A stretch of DNA of 64,000 bases from positions 28,746,749-28,810,748 of the forward strand of contig OZ025240.1 in NCBI GenBank assembly GCA_964019155.1, in the 5' to 3' direction. Shown here in pieces: positions 1 through 10,455 of this stretch. The stretch's first letter is position 1. Each line of letters opens with the position of its first letter. The notes under the pieces are model-generated. The model saw only the letters and a program-made list of their open reading frames with translations. It was not told where the DNA came from and did no database searches. Made by a program: the position numbers and the translations under genes. Source of the DNA: Osedax fenrisi (lineage: Eukaryota; Annelida; Polychaeta; Sabellida; Siboglinidae).

Positions 1-284
1 ACTATGCTATACCCCCGACTAAGCTACCCCTGAATAAGCTATACCCCCGACTATGCTATACCCCCGACAAAGCTACCCCTGACTAAGCTATACCCCCGAC
101 AAAGCTACCCCTGACTAAGCTATACCCCTGACTAAGCTATACCATCGACTATGCTATACCCCCGACAAAGCTACCCCTGACTATGCTATACCCCCGACTA
201 AGCTATACCCCCGACTATGCTATACCCCTGACTATGCTACCCCCGACTATGCTATACCCCTGACTAAGCTATACCCCGATTATG
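1..284. repeat. Minisatellite with 15-17 bp units
   Basis: Head-to-tail units alternate between forms resembling GCTATACCCCCGACTAT and GCTACCCCTGACTAAG, about 17 copies, with small substitutions (ACTAAG/ACTATG/ACAAAG; CCCCCGA/CCCCTGA). The array is open at the left window edge, so its full length is unknown. One strand carries regular C-runs. It is not a telomeric repeat. No open reading frame of note crosses it. Confidence 0.95.
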
Positions 285-905
285 ACTAATAAGTTACGAA
301 CACAATTCTTATTGCCGACGAAGAGAAGTGTGGCCTCTTCGGAATTGTCATCTGTGTATTAGGGGTAAGCATTAGGTGTAAGCATTAGGTATACGCAGGT
401 TAACTGTATAATGATGCTACGTGCATGCTGTGTACATTTAAAACTAATATGTATGGATTGTAAGAATAAACGGTATATATTATAAGATAATAATTCAACT
501 AGTGAAATGAAATATTTATCACATATATACAAAAATAATAATTAGAAATTTAAATAATGAATTGAAATATAGATAAACACATCTCGAAACAAAAATAAAT
601 TAAAAATAGATATAACAATATAATTAATATAATATAAATTTTGTATATAATTATTTTGAAAAATATTTACCCTCGTATAAATCATATTATACAAATAATA
701 TAAATATTAATTAAAAAAGGAGTATTACCTAAAGATAAAAAGTAAATATAAATATATATATATATTATATAAAAAACTTTATATATATATATAGATATTG
801 ATGTAGTTAAATACCCACAATCTAGTAACTAAATCATGTCATTGACACTTACATAGAATTAGTAAAACATGAGTATTATTAATTATTACTGTATATTATA
901 TTGTA
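285..905. other. AT-rich spacer, no gene seen
   Basis: After a short mixed-composition stretch (290-440) the sequence is very AT-rich with short TA runs. I see no coding signal, RNA gene or clear repeat here. Confidence 0.6.
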
Positions 906-1644
906 TCACCAATTTTTTACTATAACTTACTCATTCTGTTTCTGTCTCTCGTAGCGAACAGACGTGTTTCTATTGATTCTAAACTTCTATTGTTTAACTG
1001 TTAAACACACTATTTCGCATTCGTCTACGTTACACGCTTGTATACTGAGATATACACATCTTCGCATATCATCAAATTGTACTACACGACTACATATCTC
1101 GGTCACTGTCCAGGAGGATCATCCCGTGCCTGGCTTGCTCTGGTTGTCGGTAACCCGTGTTTAAACCGTCGTGACCTCGAGATTAGTGTACAATTATCCC
1201 ATTGATATTTCATAGTGTATGCGCAATATAAATATATAGCTTTCTTCTTATATATAATAGAATATCAATCATATTGAGTATATCTTCTATAATTATAAAC
1301 GTTATATTAGGTTTTTCGAGATTGCAGAGCTGTGTTAATTGATAAATCGATACCTTAGATCTATAAAATCACCAGACCGCATCGCGTGCATTTCGATTAT
1401 GTAAACAACTGACTTCTATTGTTTTATTTATTCTATTATATTGCCTGTATGATTTAATTTTGATATTGTTTACTGTACTATTGATTCATACATTATGACT
1501 GTGTATATATAATATATATACATCATTCCTGCATAGATATACAATAGCATTTATTTCACAATTACATCACCTATTCATACTCATATAGCAAGCTTAGATA
1601 CATACATACTACATTAGAATTTAATTTAACTTATATTAGCTAAT

Positions 1645-2538
1645 ATGACCAATTGTACCTACTGTGATAAGCCATGTAGCACTGAGAATAGCAATTCTTG
1701 TACCAATTGTAATGATTGTATTCATCATAAATGCCTTTTCAATGCCGATATTCTCCCCTCCGCGTGGACTAATAATAATACTCTTCCTCAATATGCTTGT
1801 GCGATTTTTAATTCTAAAAATTTTCTATTTTATTGTAATAATTGTCTGGTATCTAAAAATGATGTTTCTTCCCCTTCCATTGATGTTGTCACGTTGAACT
1901 CTTTATCTGTACAAATAAATAATATAAAATCCTTAATACTCGATTCTAATAATATTATTAAGAAAAATACAACATATGCTGATACACTGAAATCTTCAAT
2001 TGAATCTTCGTTTAGTTCTATGACATCTAAGATTAATAATATTCCGAGTAAAATAACACATACTCAAATAGATGATTTATCTGCAATTATAAAAAATATA
2101 TCGAAATCTAGCTGTAATATGGATTATATTAATGATATTTTTAATTATTTTAGTATCGATAACGCTACTATCTCTGATGTTAAATTTATAAATGGCACTG
2201 CCATAATAAACTTCAACTCAAAATACTCTAGAGATAGGTTTTTAGATCTAAAATTTGATAATAAATATGATAAACTGTTTATATTCCAGTCATTATCACT
2301 CGATACTAGGAAATTGGGCTTGCTGTATTATCATGCTATTAAATCAGGTTCCATTAAGTCCCTCAAATCGGTATTTAATAAAATAACTAATTGTTATGAG
2401 TTAAGAAGAACTATCAATGATAAGATTGACTGGATATCTGATAAATATAACCCTACGCAAGAGGAAATATCCGCATGGAAGATATCTTTTGCGGCTTTTT
2501 CAAAATCAAAATCTGAGACTGAGTCTAATAAAAAGTGA
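1645..2538 (+). CDS. Retrotransposon ORF1 protein with N-terminal zinc finger
   Basis: The predicted protein has 297 residues. Residues 4-70 hold a dense set of cysteines and histidines (CTYCDKPC, CTNCNDCIHHKC, YCNNC), the pattern of a PHD/RING-like zinc-binding module found in ORF1 of many CR1/L2 elements. The middle (about 80-150) is Ser/Asn/Ile-rich and looks helical or disordered. The C-terminal third is charged and could be the RNA-binding part. ORF1 proteins package element RNA into ribonucleoprotein particles. The frame is uninterrupted, and the stop lies 6 nt before the ORF2 ATG, as expected for a bicistronic LINE. Assignment rests on position and the Cys pattern, since ORF1 sequences evolve quickly. 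Confidence 0.8.
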   Translation: MTNCTYCDKPCSTENSNSCTNCNDCIHHKCLFNADILPSAWTNNNTLPQYACAIFNSKNFLFYCNNCLVSKNDVSSPSIDVVTLNSLSVQINNIKSLILDSNNIIKKNTTYADTLKSSIESSFSSMTSKINNIPSKITHTQIDDLSAIIKNISKSSCNMDYINDIFNYFSIDNATISDVKFINGTAIINFNSKYSRDRFLDLKFDNKYDKLFIFQSLSLDTRKLGLLYYHAIKSGSIKSLKSVFNKITNCYELRRTINDKIDWISDKYNPTQEEISAWKISFAAFSKSKSETESNKK

Positions 2539-2544
2539 CTATGT

Positions 2545-5010
2545 ATGTTATCTGATGTAATTAGCATTTCCCTTATTAATATTCGATCTCTTCGCTCTAA
2601 TATTGTACTACTCCTTTCCTATCTAAAAATTAAACCTATCTCTATTATTGGGATCACTAAAACCTGGATTAGCATTGATGATACGGATATATTCTCATTG
2701 TGCTGTGAGGCGGGTTATAATCTTTATCTCCAACCTCGTAATTATGGTCGTGGGGGAGGCGTTGGTATCTTAATTCATATGGACTTACCAACGCCTTCCA
2801 TTTCTTCTGTTACTTTTTCTTATAGTGATTGCTTATCTTGCACATTTAATTTCCCTTTCGATATACTTCGTATTATAGTTATTTATCGGCCTCCTAGGCC
2901 TGATTATTCCATCTTCTTTGATGAATTCTCTGATTGCATAAATAATGGCTTACATTCTAGCTCTTTTAAATTCATTTGTATGGGCGATTTCAATTATCAT
3001 TTTGACTCCATGTCTCAACCCCATTCCTTATTTAGGCAATTAACTGAATCCCTTGGTCTTCATCAACATATATCCTGTCCTACTCACACAAGAGGCAATA
3101 TTCTTGATCTGATTTTTACTCCTAATGATACACCCACTCAGTTCATTTCACCCTGTATTCGTTCTGATCTCTTAACTGATCATTATCTGATTCATACATC
3201 TATTTCTCTAAGGAAACCTGTATCAACTAAGTCATTAGTTTTTTATAGGGAGTTGAGGAAATTAAACTATCATGAACTAGGCCTACAATTTGAGAATAGA
3301 TTATCCAGTGATCACATATCGTTTGATTTTTTAAATTACTGTCTTTCATCCACTTTGAATAACTTAGTTCCTTTAAAATCTCGTTACTTCACTCTACATA
3401 CTTCATCACCTTGGTTTTCTTCTCATCTTGCTATAATGAAACGTTCATTAAGGAAACTTGAGCGTAAGATTAACATGTCCCCCTCTCACAAATCTAAATT
3501 TCTGATAGCGAGGAAAGCCTATAAACATGAATTAAATCTCCATAAAACGTCCTATTATGAATCGAAATTTAATGCTTGTGGAAATGACACTCGAAAAATT
3601 TTTAAAATGGCTAATAGCATCCTTGGTACCAACATCAAATCTAAGTCTACTGCACTACCTGATGCTGCTCTGTGTTCTTCTTTTGTCTCCTCCTTGTCTA
3701 CTAAGCTCTCCCGTATATTCGACAACATCAGCTCTAAATTGGCGCAATTACCGATGACACTTTATGCTCCTATAACGACTAACCCTATATCTTGCAAACT
3801 CTCTTGTTTCACTCCTCCTTCTATTACCGAAATCCGTAACTTGATTCTCACTGCTAATTCCACTTCCCCAATTGACCCATTACCACTCGTTGTTTTTAAG
3901 AACATTGTCCCTATAACTGAAAATGCAATACTTTACTTGATCTCTCAATCACTTGACGATGGAATCATGGTCAGTTCCTTGAAATATGCCATTATTAAGC
4001 CCATTCTAAAAAAATCGTATCTTGATCCAGATGTATTGACCAATTACCGACCGATCTCACAACTTCCAATATTAAGTAAAATCATGGAACGTGTGGTCAG
4101 TCGTCAGCTCATTAATTACCTTGAAAATAACAATCTGCTTGATTACTTTCAAAGTGCTTATAGAAAATCTTTCTCTACTGAGACTGCCCTCACACATGTC
4201 ACTGACCTGATTCATAACTCGCTTGACTCTTCTCATTGCGTACAACTACTCCTGATTGACCTTTCTAGTGCATTTGACATGCTCAACCATTCGATCCTAA
4301 TTAACCGTATCATCGAACTTGGTATTGAAGGTTCCCCCCTTAAGTGGCTGATGTCGTTCATCACTGATCGAACTTCGTCTGTTAAAATCAATGACTTCAT
4401 ATCACCTCCCACCAATATTCTTAAAGGGGTCCCTCAGGGGTCAGTTCTTGGGCCACTTCTCTTCTCTATATACTTACGTCCTATCTCTAATATTATTCGC
4501 AAATACCCTAATATCTATTACCACATATATGCTGATGACATTCAACTACTACTGAAACTGCCCATTGACTCTATGAACTCTAACTCTGAGCTGTCAGATT
4601 GTACTTCTGAGATCACTTACTGGTTACTAACTAATGACCTCTTAGTCAATACTTCCAAAACTGAACTTCTTAACATCTCGAAGGTACCTGTCACTTTCCC
4701 TACTCTGTCAATTGACGGTATAATTATTAAACCTTCTGAATCTGTGCGCAATCTTGGTGTTTTAATTGATAGTACTCTATCGTACGGTGCTCATATAAAT
4801 GCAATCTCTAAATCCGCTAATCTCTATTTGAGAAAAATTCGTCACATTAGAAACTATTGTTCGCCCAACATCACTAAGCGCCTTCTCAATGCCCTAGTAT
4901 TATCTCGAATAGACTATTGCTGTTCTCTATTCTACGGAATTAAGAACTCTGAAGTTATTAAAGTTGACCGAATTATTCGCTCATCCGTAAGATTAGTTCA
5001 TAAGGCTTAA
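2545..5010 (+). CDS. Retrotransposon ORF2: APE endonuclease and reverse transcriptase
   Basis: An open frame of 821 codons. Residues about 1-230 form an apurinic-type endonuclease: the start NIRSLRSNI, GITKTW, then MGDFNYHFD and a late TDHYLI motif. A linker follows. Residues about 460-740 are the reverse transcriptase, with YRPISQLPILSKIMERV, IDLSSAFDMLNHS (motif A), KGVPQGSVLGPLLFS (motif B) and YADDIQLL (motif C, both catalytic aspartates present). The end LSRIDYCCSLFYG is characteristic of the CR1/L2/Jockey side of the non-LTR tree. The protein nicks target DNA and copies element RNA in place. The frame is lost at 5005-5010, so the last ~115 codons are missing from this product. Confidence 0.93.
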   Translation: MLSDVISISLINIRSLRSNIVLLLSYLKIKPISIIGITKTWISIDDTDIFSLCCEAGYNLYLQPRNYGRGGGVGILIHMDLPTPSISSVTFSYSDCLSCTFNFPFDILRIIVIYRPPRPDYSIFFDEFSDCINNGLHSSSFKFICMGDFNYHFDSMSQPHSLFRQLTESLGLHQHISCPTHTRGNILDLIFTPNDTPTQFISPCIRSDLLTDHYLIHTSISLRKPVSTKSLVFYRELRKLNYHELGLQFENRLSSDHISFDFLNYCLSSTLNNLVPLKSRYFTLHTSSPWFSSHLAIMKRSLRKLERKINMSPSHKSKFLIARKAYKHELNLHKTSYYESKFNACGNDTRKIFKMANSILGTNIKSKSTALPDAALCSSFVSSLSTKLSRIFDNISSKLAQLPMTLYAPITTNPISCKLSCFTPPSITEIRNLILTANSTSPIDPLPLVVFKNIVPITENAILYLISQSLDDGIMVSSLKYAIIKPILKKSYLDPDVLTNYRPISQLPILSKIMERVVSRQLINYLENNNLLDYFQSAYRKSFSTETALTHVTDLIHNSLDSSHCVQLLLIDLSSAFDMLNHSILINRIIELGIEGSPLKWLMSFITDRTSSVKINDFISPPTNILKGVPQGSVLGPLLFSIYLRPISNIIRKYPNIYYHIYADDIQLLLKLPIDSMNSNSELSDCTSEITYWLLTNDLLVNTSKTELLNISKVPVTFPTLSIDGIIIKPSESVRNLGVLIDSTLSYGAHINAISKSANLYLRKIRHIRNYCSPNITKRLLNALVLSRIDYCCSLFYGIKNSEVIKVDRIIRSSVRLVHKA

Positions 5011-5359
5011 GCGACGGGATCATGCTTTAACTGACACCCACCAATGCAATATGAAATGGCTATCGTTTAGAAAACGGTGCCAATTTAGGCTTCTCTGCTT
5101 AACACATAAAACACTATTCCTAGGCAGACCTGCATAGTTACGTGCATTGCTCACTCGTCGCAACATCCTCCCACATCTGCGCTCGTCTGATGCCACACTA
5201 CTTGACTTACCTGTTACTCGTAACGTGATGCGTTCTCGCTCCTTTACAAGCATGGCTCCTACTACATGGAATCTGTTGCCTTACCGCCTAAGAAGATTGA
5301 AGTCGCCTCACGTATTTGCTAATAGTCTCAAAGACTATTTAAATTTAAAATTAAAGTAA
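5011..5359 (+). pseudogene. Out-of-frame C-terminal remainder of ORF2
   Basis: After the ORF2 stop, a neighbouring frame reads on with sequence typical of the CR1 C-terminus: LTDTHQCNMKWLSFRKRC, LLCLTHKTLF, and after an in-frame TAG at about 5132, APTTWNLLPYRLRRL and NSLKDYLNLKL before a natural-looking TAA at 5357. The element therefore carries one frameshift (near 5005) and one nonsense codon. Otherwise the region is well preserved, which points to recent inactivation. Confidence 0.8.
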
Positions 5360-5505
5360 CCCTCTCCTTGATGTTGATCTGGTTCCATCTCTATTTTTAT
5401 ATATTATATTGCTACCTTATTTAATGTTATTGTTTCGTTGTGTTTGTTCGTTCACAACACCAGTGAGGGTAATCTTTCTTTACCATATTTGGTGTATAAA
5501 TAAAC

Positions 5506-5529
5506 CATCCTATCCTATCCTATCCTATA
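5506..5529 (+). repeat. Pentamer tail of the CR1-like element
   Basis: About four and a half copies of ATCCT directly follow the 3' UTR and poly(A)-signal-like AATAAA. This is the 3' terminus of the LINE. Confidence 0.85.
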
Positions 5530-5802
5530 ACTTATTAATATGTACCAGATATAATGAAACTCAACATAAATGCATCCATAGGCAATAGAATAAAAAATGT
5601 AAATACAAGCTTATGATGATATGTATCTAGCTTCGTATAAAAGTAATATCTAATATGTATACAATATTAAGAGGAAGCATTGAAATCGGCAGGGTATTAT
5701 TTGTTATACGAGTAGGCAAGACTCGTTTGACGGGCGGGCGGTAATCGCAAGACAAGTATAGACAAGTATAGATTGTAGGATGTTTGTTATATGTATGTAT
5801 GC

Positions 5803-5863
<61 letters not shown>

Positions 5864-6141
5864 AATGTGTGTGTATATGAATAAGTGTATTTGTATTTTT
5901 TTGATTGTTTATGTATGTGTATTTGTGTGTGTGCGTGTGTTTATCATAGATTGGATTTAGTGTATGAAACTGTGCGATAGAGGCGATGTAATCGAAAACC
6001 TACTACTTAATTGTGAAAACTACTACATAAATGATAATAACTGACGATGTTAGTGCATAGCAAAATATTAATATATATTCAAATCCCAGTATATATTCAT
6101 AGACCAATTTCTTACTATTCTCCGATTATATAATTTCGCCT
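5530..6141. other. Spacer with (TA)n tract
   Basis: Non-coding. It contains a (TA)n run at about 5808-5860 followed by GTGTGT-rich DNA to 5945, and duplicated GACAAGTATA at 5751-5770. Nothing else is recognised. Confidence 0.6.
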
Positions 6142-6600
6142 ATGAATAAACAGACTATATCACTTCTAAGTCCCAGTGCAACAAAATCTTTAATAAATGT
6201 GGAAAAAATAAGTCATAGAATAATTACAGAAAACTTCAATGGAAACACTATTATGACAGTAGTTTCCTGTTATAGCCTAATAAATGTTTCTGATGAAGAT
6301 GATGTTTCTGAATTTTATAATAACATGAGTTAATTTACTCGCTATGTACCAAAACATAATGTTTTAATAATAGCAGGTGATTTCAATGCACATCTGGGTA
6401 TTGATCATGATAATAAATTTGCATATCATACTGAAACTAATAGAAACGGTTATCTACTTGATCACTTCATAATTGAAAACGGTTTGAAAAGTTTAAATAC
6501 TAAATTTCAAAAGAAAAGTTGTAAACTATGGACTCATACACACCAAATGGCTTCACATCCCAACTGGATTATATATTTGTCAATAATAAATGGATAAATA

Positions 6601-7512
6601 GTGCTAAGAACTGTGAAGATTACAATACTTTCGAAGGTGTTTACTCTGATCATAGAATTGTTACCTACTCTGACAAAAGACAAATCTATTGAAAAGAATT
6701 GTACAAGCTATCTAAAACAACATTTTGAAGACTCAATTAAATCATGTAAAAGTACAAATGATAAATACTTAGCATTTGGTGATTCTCATGCAGAAGCAAC
6801 AAAGAAATTTATTCCGATTAAAATAAAAGAAAAGAGTACCATGGGAAAATATAAATATAATAGATCATTGAAAATGAAAGAAAATGTTAACACTAACCAA
6901 AAAATTGAGTTTAACAAAGCTAGAAAAAATCTCCAAGATACATATATAAACGAGCAAACCAAATATTTGCAAAAACAAATAGATGATATCAAGACAGCTG
7001 CAGATAATAAGAAATCCGCTATAGCATGGCAAATTGTCAACAAAATTACTGGTAGAAAGACAACAAATAGATCTAAAATTAAAGCAAAAGATGACAAAGA
7101 GCGTATACAAAAATGGAACCAACATTTCTCTCTATTACTAGGAAAAAATCCGATAACAACTAATCAAGACATAGTAAAAATAGTGGATAAAGAGCTTCAA
7201 ATTGAGCAAGGTCCATTTACTATAGAAGAACTTGAAATTGTACTCAGAAAAACTAAGAAAAATAAAACCGCCGGATTAGATGAAATACCAGTCGACGTAT
7301 GGAAGACAGGTCACTTCAATCACATATTACTAGAATTCTGCAACGATGTATACTCTCAGAAACCAATTGAACACTGGACGAAAGGGTGCATCCTCCCATT
7401 CCCAAAGAAAGGTGACCTCACTGTTACAGACAATTATAGAGGTATTACACTAACATGTATCGCGGCTAAAATATATAATACACTACTAAGAGAAAGAATA
7501 CAACTACCCTAG
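6601..7512 (+). pseudogene. RTE-like ORF fragment: linker and RT start
   Basis: 303 codons open. The first 200 residues are lysine-rich linker, and the rest begins the RT fingers (ITGRKTTNRSKIKAKDD, RKTKKNKTAGLDEIPVD, CILPFPKKGDL, NYRGITLTCIAAKIYN). It is terminated by a TAG at 7510-7512, where intact relatives read on into the RT palm. Part of the LINE at 6142-8718. Confidence 0.8.
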
Positions 7513-7514
7513 AT

Positions 7515-8102
7515 ATGATCCTCAGACCAAATCAAAATGGCTTCAGAAATAACAGATCAACCGTCGGACAAATTCTAACTATAATAAGGATAATCGAAGG
7601 TGTTAAAGAAAAGAATCTTGAGGCCAGCCTAATCTTTGTAGATTTCTCTAAAGCTTTCAACTCAATACACAGAGCAAAAATGGCACAAATTCTTAAGTCA
7701 TACGGTATTCCAATGAAGATAATCAACGCAATTATGATACTATATAGAGATACTAAATCAATGGTATGGTCACCTGATGGTGACACAGAATATTTTGATA
7801 TAAATACAGGTGTCCTACATGGGGATACTCTGGCACCTGTATTATTTATTATTACACTCGATTACGTATTAAGAACATCTATTGATGAAAATAAAGATCT
7901 AGGCCTAACACTATCGAAACAACGAAGTAGAAGATATCCAGCAATCAAGATAACAGATGCAGATTATGCTGACAATCTTGTAATATTTGCAGATTCTAGC
8001 ATAAATGCTGAAAACCTACTGAATGTCTTAGAAGAAAGTGGGAAAACAGTAGGTCTCAAAGTAAATATTAAAAAGACAACACATGAACATAAACTTAAAT
8101 AA
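7515..8102 (+). pseudogene. RTE-like RT palm fragment, YADN instead of YADD
   Basis: 195 codons covering RT motifs 2a to 5: NGFRNNRSTVGQI, VDFSKAFNSIH (motif A), GVLHGDTLAPVLF (motif B) and DADYADNLVIFADS (motif C). The second catalytic aspartate of motif C is asparagine, so this copy should be inactive even apart from its stops. Confidence 0.85.
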
Positions 8103-8718
8103 AACGGTAAAATCTATAGATGGGGAAGTCTTGAAAAATGTCGATAATTTCATTTATCTTGGAAGCGAAATATAATCGACCGATAAAGAAATAAAAATAA
8201 GAATAGCTAAATCCTGGGCAGGTCTAGACAAGTTAAGTTCCATAAGGAAATCACCACTCTGCACAACTTTAAAGAGGAACTTCTTCAGAGCCGTGGTATA
8301 ATCTGTTTTATTATACGGCTATGAAGCTTGGACCCTAACTAAAAAACATGAGAAAAAGCTCGATGGCACTTACACAAGAATGTTGAGAGCCATATTAAAT
8401 ATATCATGGAAAGAGCATCCAACGAAGATTCGCCTTTACGGAAATATTCCCCCACTAACAAGTATAATACGTATACGATGAACACGTTTCGCAGGCCATT
8501 GTTATCGAAGTGAGGAAGAAATCGTAAAAGATGTTTTATTGTGGACACCGAACCATGGAACAAAAAAGATTGGACGACCCAGAAAAACCTATGTAAAACA
8601 GCTATGTGATGATACGGGACTGACGACTGAAGAACTGAAGACAGCTATGAAAGACAGGATGATGTGGAAGAAAATTGTTGAAAGTGCTCGGGAAACTATC
8701 CCGATCCGGTAAGGTAAG

Positions 8719-9888
8719 GTATATCACTTCCGTATTGCAAATAGCGGTATATATGTATGTCATTAAGGGGATATTGAAGATACTATTTTATTAGTGTAAA
8801 CATCATTGCATTTAGATAGCTATTAAAAGAGATTACACTCACAAAGAAGTCCCGATTTTACCACACTTTTTATAGCCAGATATTGTATGACAAAATTTAA
8901 TTTTTTTTTAAATTTACAAATTACCCATTTTAAATGTACCCAATTATATACTTTATACTTATTCATATAATTATATAAATATATAATTATATATATATAT
9001 ATATATGTTTATTTAAATATTCATAAAATGTATATAAATTGTTTCGCTAAATGTATTCGAAAGTTTAATTTAAAAATAATTTTAAATTAATATTAAAATA
9101 TTTATAATATAATACATTATTTTAACAATTATTTAACATTGAACGAATCTAAACATAATTATTTTATCTAATATTGATTATAAATAGTAAATATTAAATG
9201 TACTAAATGAGTCTCTAGATTAAGTAATTATATATGTAATTGTATATTATATGAAAAATTTAAATAAATTATGTAAATAATAAAGAAATTTATAAATATG
9301 ACCAATTCAAGATGGGTGTGTCTTAATAAATCATTAGACCGTGAATACAATGTTTGACAGTTATTGCTTGACCATTTATATTGGGATTTGTGTTATATAG
9401 TGTATTAAAAAGATGTCCCTTGACATTTTTTTGGAAATACCGGGGAGTACTGTAATATACATATTACATAATATTTAATTTTTAATATTTTTAACATTTA
9501 AAATATGTATATAATTAAATTATATAATATACTATATTTACCTACCGTTTTTAGTAGCCTCCTGTTCAATGGCTATATCCCATAGCGTTAAACTGTATTA
9601 TAAATTAAAGTTTTATATTCACCATTATAACTATAATATAAAATTATATAAAAACTTACTCTGAAATTGTCATATTACGTGTTTAAATAGAAATAAATAA
9701 TTAAATATATTTATATATTATATTATTCATATATATCGGATTCATATATCGGATTCATATATAATGGTTAGCAACTAGACACGCCTATAAATAAATACTA
9801 TTTATTTATTTATTTACACATATCCGGTACCTTATATAATTTAAATATTTATATACCAGTAATATATATTTAAAATAAAGCTTCTAAA
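8719..9888. other. AT-rich spacer upstream of KIFBP
   Basis: Very AT-rich DNA with TA runs (about 8980-9005), a duplicated TATCGGATTCATATA at 9735-9762 and TATTTATTTATTTATT at 9799-9815. The KIFBP promoter should lie in its right part. I see no distinct core element beyond AT-rich background. Confidence 0.5.
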
Positions 9889-10455
9889 ATGTCTCTATAT
9901 AGTACATTTTTAACGACAAATTTTTGGGACGAGTATGAAAAGGTTTTAAAATTGATTGATTGTAAAACTGACCCAGAATCTGAACCTTATAAATCTAAAT
10001 ATAAAGCAAGTGATATCTTGAAAGAATTAAAAAAAAAAGTTTCTTCTAATAGTCAGATAGACAATGAAACTGAATCTGATAAATATGACATATTAACATC
10101 TATTCTTTACTTTCATATTGGTAGTATTTGCTTTGACTGTGAAGAAATTTCAGATAGTAAAGTACATTTTGAAAATTCTCTTAATTTAATCGAATCAAAA
10201 CCTATAGCAGTAGGAATCAAACTGATACTATTAAACCAACTAGGAATACTATTTAGTTCTTTAAGCGAACTTGATAAATCAATAGTATATTTAGAGAAAG
10301 CTCAACAAGTATTCATTGATTATAATATGAATGAAAACGAACCTCCAAATTCAATATTAGATTTTGTTTTTGAAAATAGGAGCGAAAAAGATCAAACAAT
10401 ATCAAAGAAATGCTTTGAAGATAGTTTTACATTGACACTTTACTACTTAGCCCAG
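9889..10455 (+). CDS. KIFBP: KIFBP exon 1
   Basis: Encodes residues 1-189, from the initiator Met to LTLYYLAQ. The donor is CAG|GTTATA, phase 0. Reading through it gives only a short AT-derived tail and a stop at about 10524. Codons end mostly in A or T, unlike exons 2 and 3. Confidence 0.93.

Larger units (their letters stand above)
906..5528 (+). mobile_element. CR1/L2-like non-LTR retrotransposon, nearly full length
   Basis: Two consecutive ORFs on the plus strand have the classic LINE layout: a cysteine-rich ORF1 (1645-2538), then an endonuclease/reverse transcriptase ORF2 (2545-5010, continuing as broken sequence to 5359). A 3' UTR follows, with an AATAAA at about 5497 and a terminal array of ATCCT/CCTAT pentamers at 5506-5528. 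A tandem-repeat 3' end instead of poly(A) is typical of the CR1/L2 group. The 5' boundary is not visible. The stretch 906-1644 is less AT-rich than its surroundings and may be the 5' UTR, but the start coordinate is a guess. Fragments of the same or a related family recur on the minus strand near 39 kb and 44 kb. Confidence 0.85.
6142..8718 (+). mobile_element. Decayed RTE-like LINE
   Basis: The plus-strand reading can be followed through several frames. An endonuclease segment (VVSCYSLINVSDEDDVSEFY, then IIAGDFNAHLG near 6370) is followed by a linker and an RT domain (about 7240-8090) with NYRGITLTC, NGFRNNRSTVGQI, FVDFSKAFNSIH, GVLHGDTLAPVLF and DYADNLVIFADS. The C-terminal part has YLGSE, LLYGYEAWTL and GRPRKTYVKQL at about 8150-8600. 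These phrases are typical of RTE/RTE-X-type LINEs. At least five stops or frameshifts break it (about 6333, 7512, 8100, 8175, 8300, 8480). It ends in GGTAAGGTAAGGTA at about 8705-8718. No 5' end is visible. Confidence 0.85.

Noticed and set aside
1..284. Telomere or CRISPR-like array
   Set aside because: Units are contiguous with no unique spacers and do not match telomeric hexamers or heptamers; this is an ordinary minisatellite.
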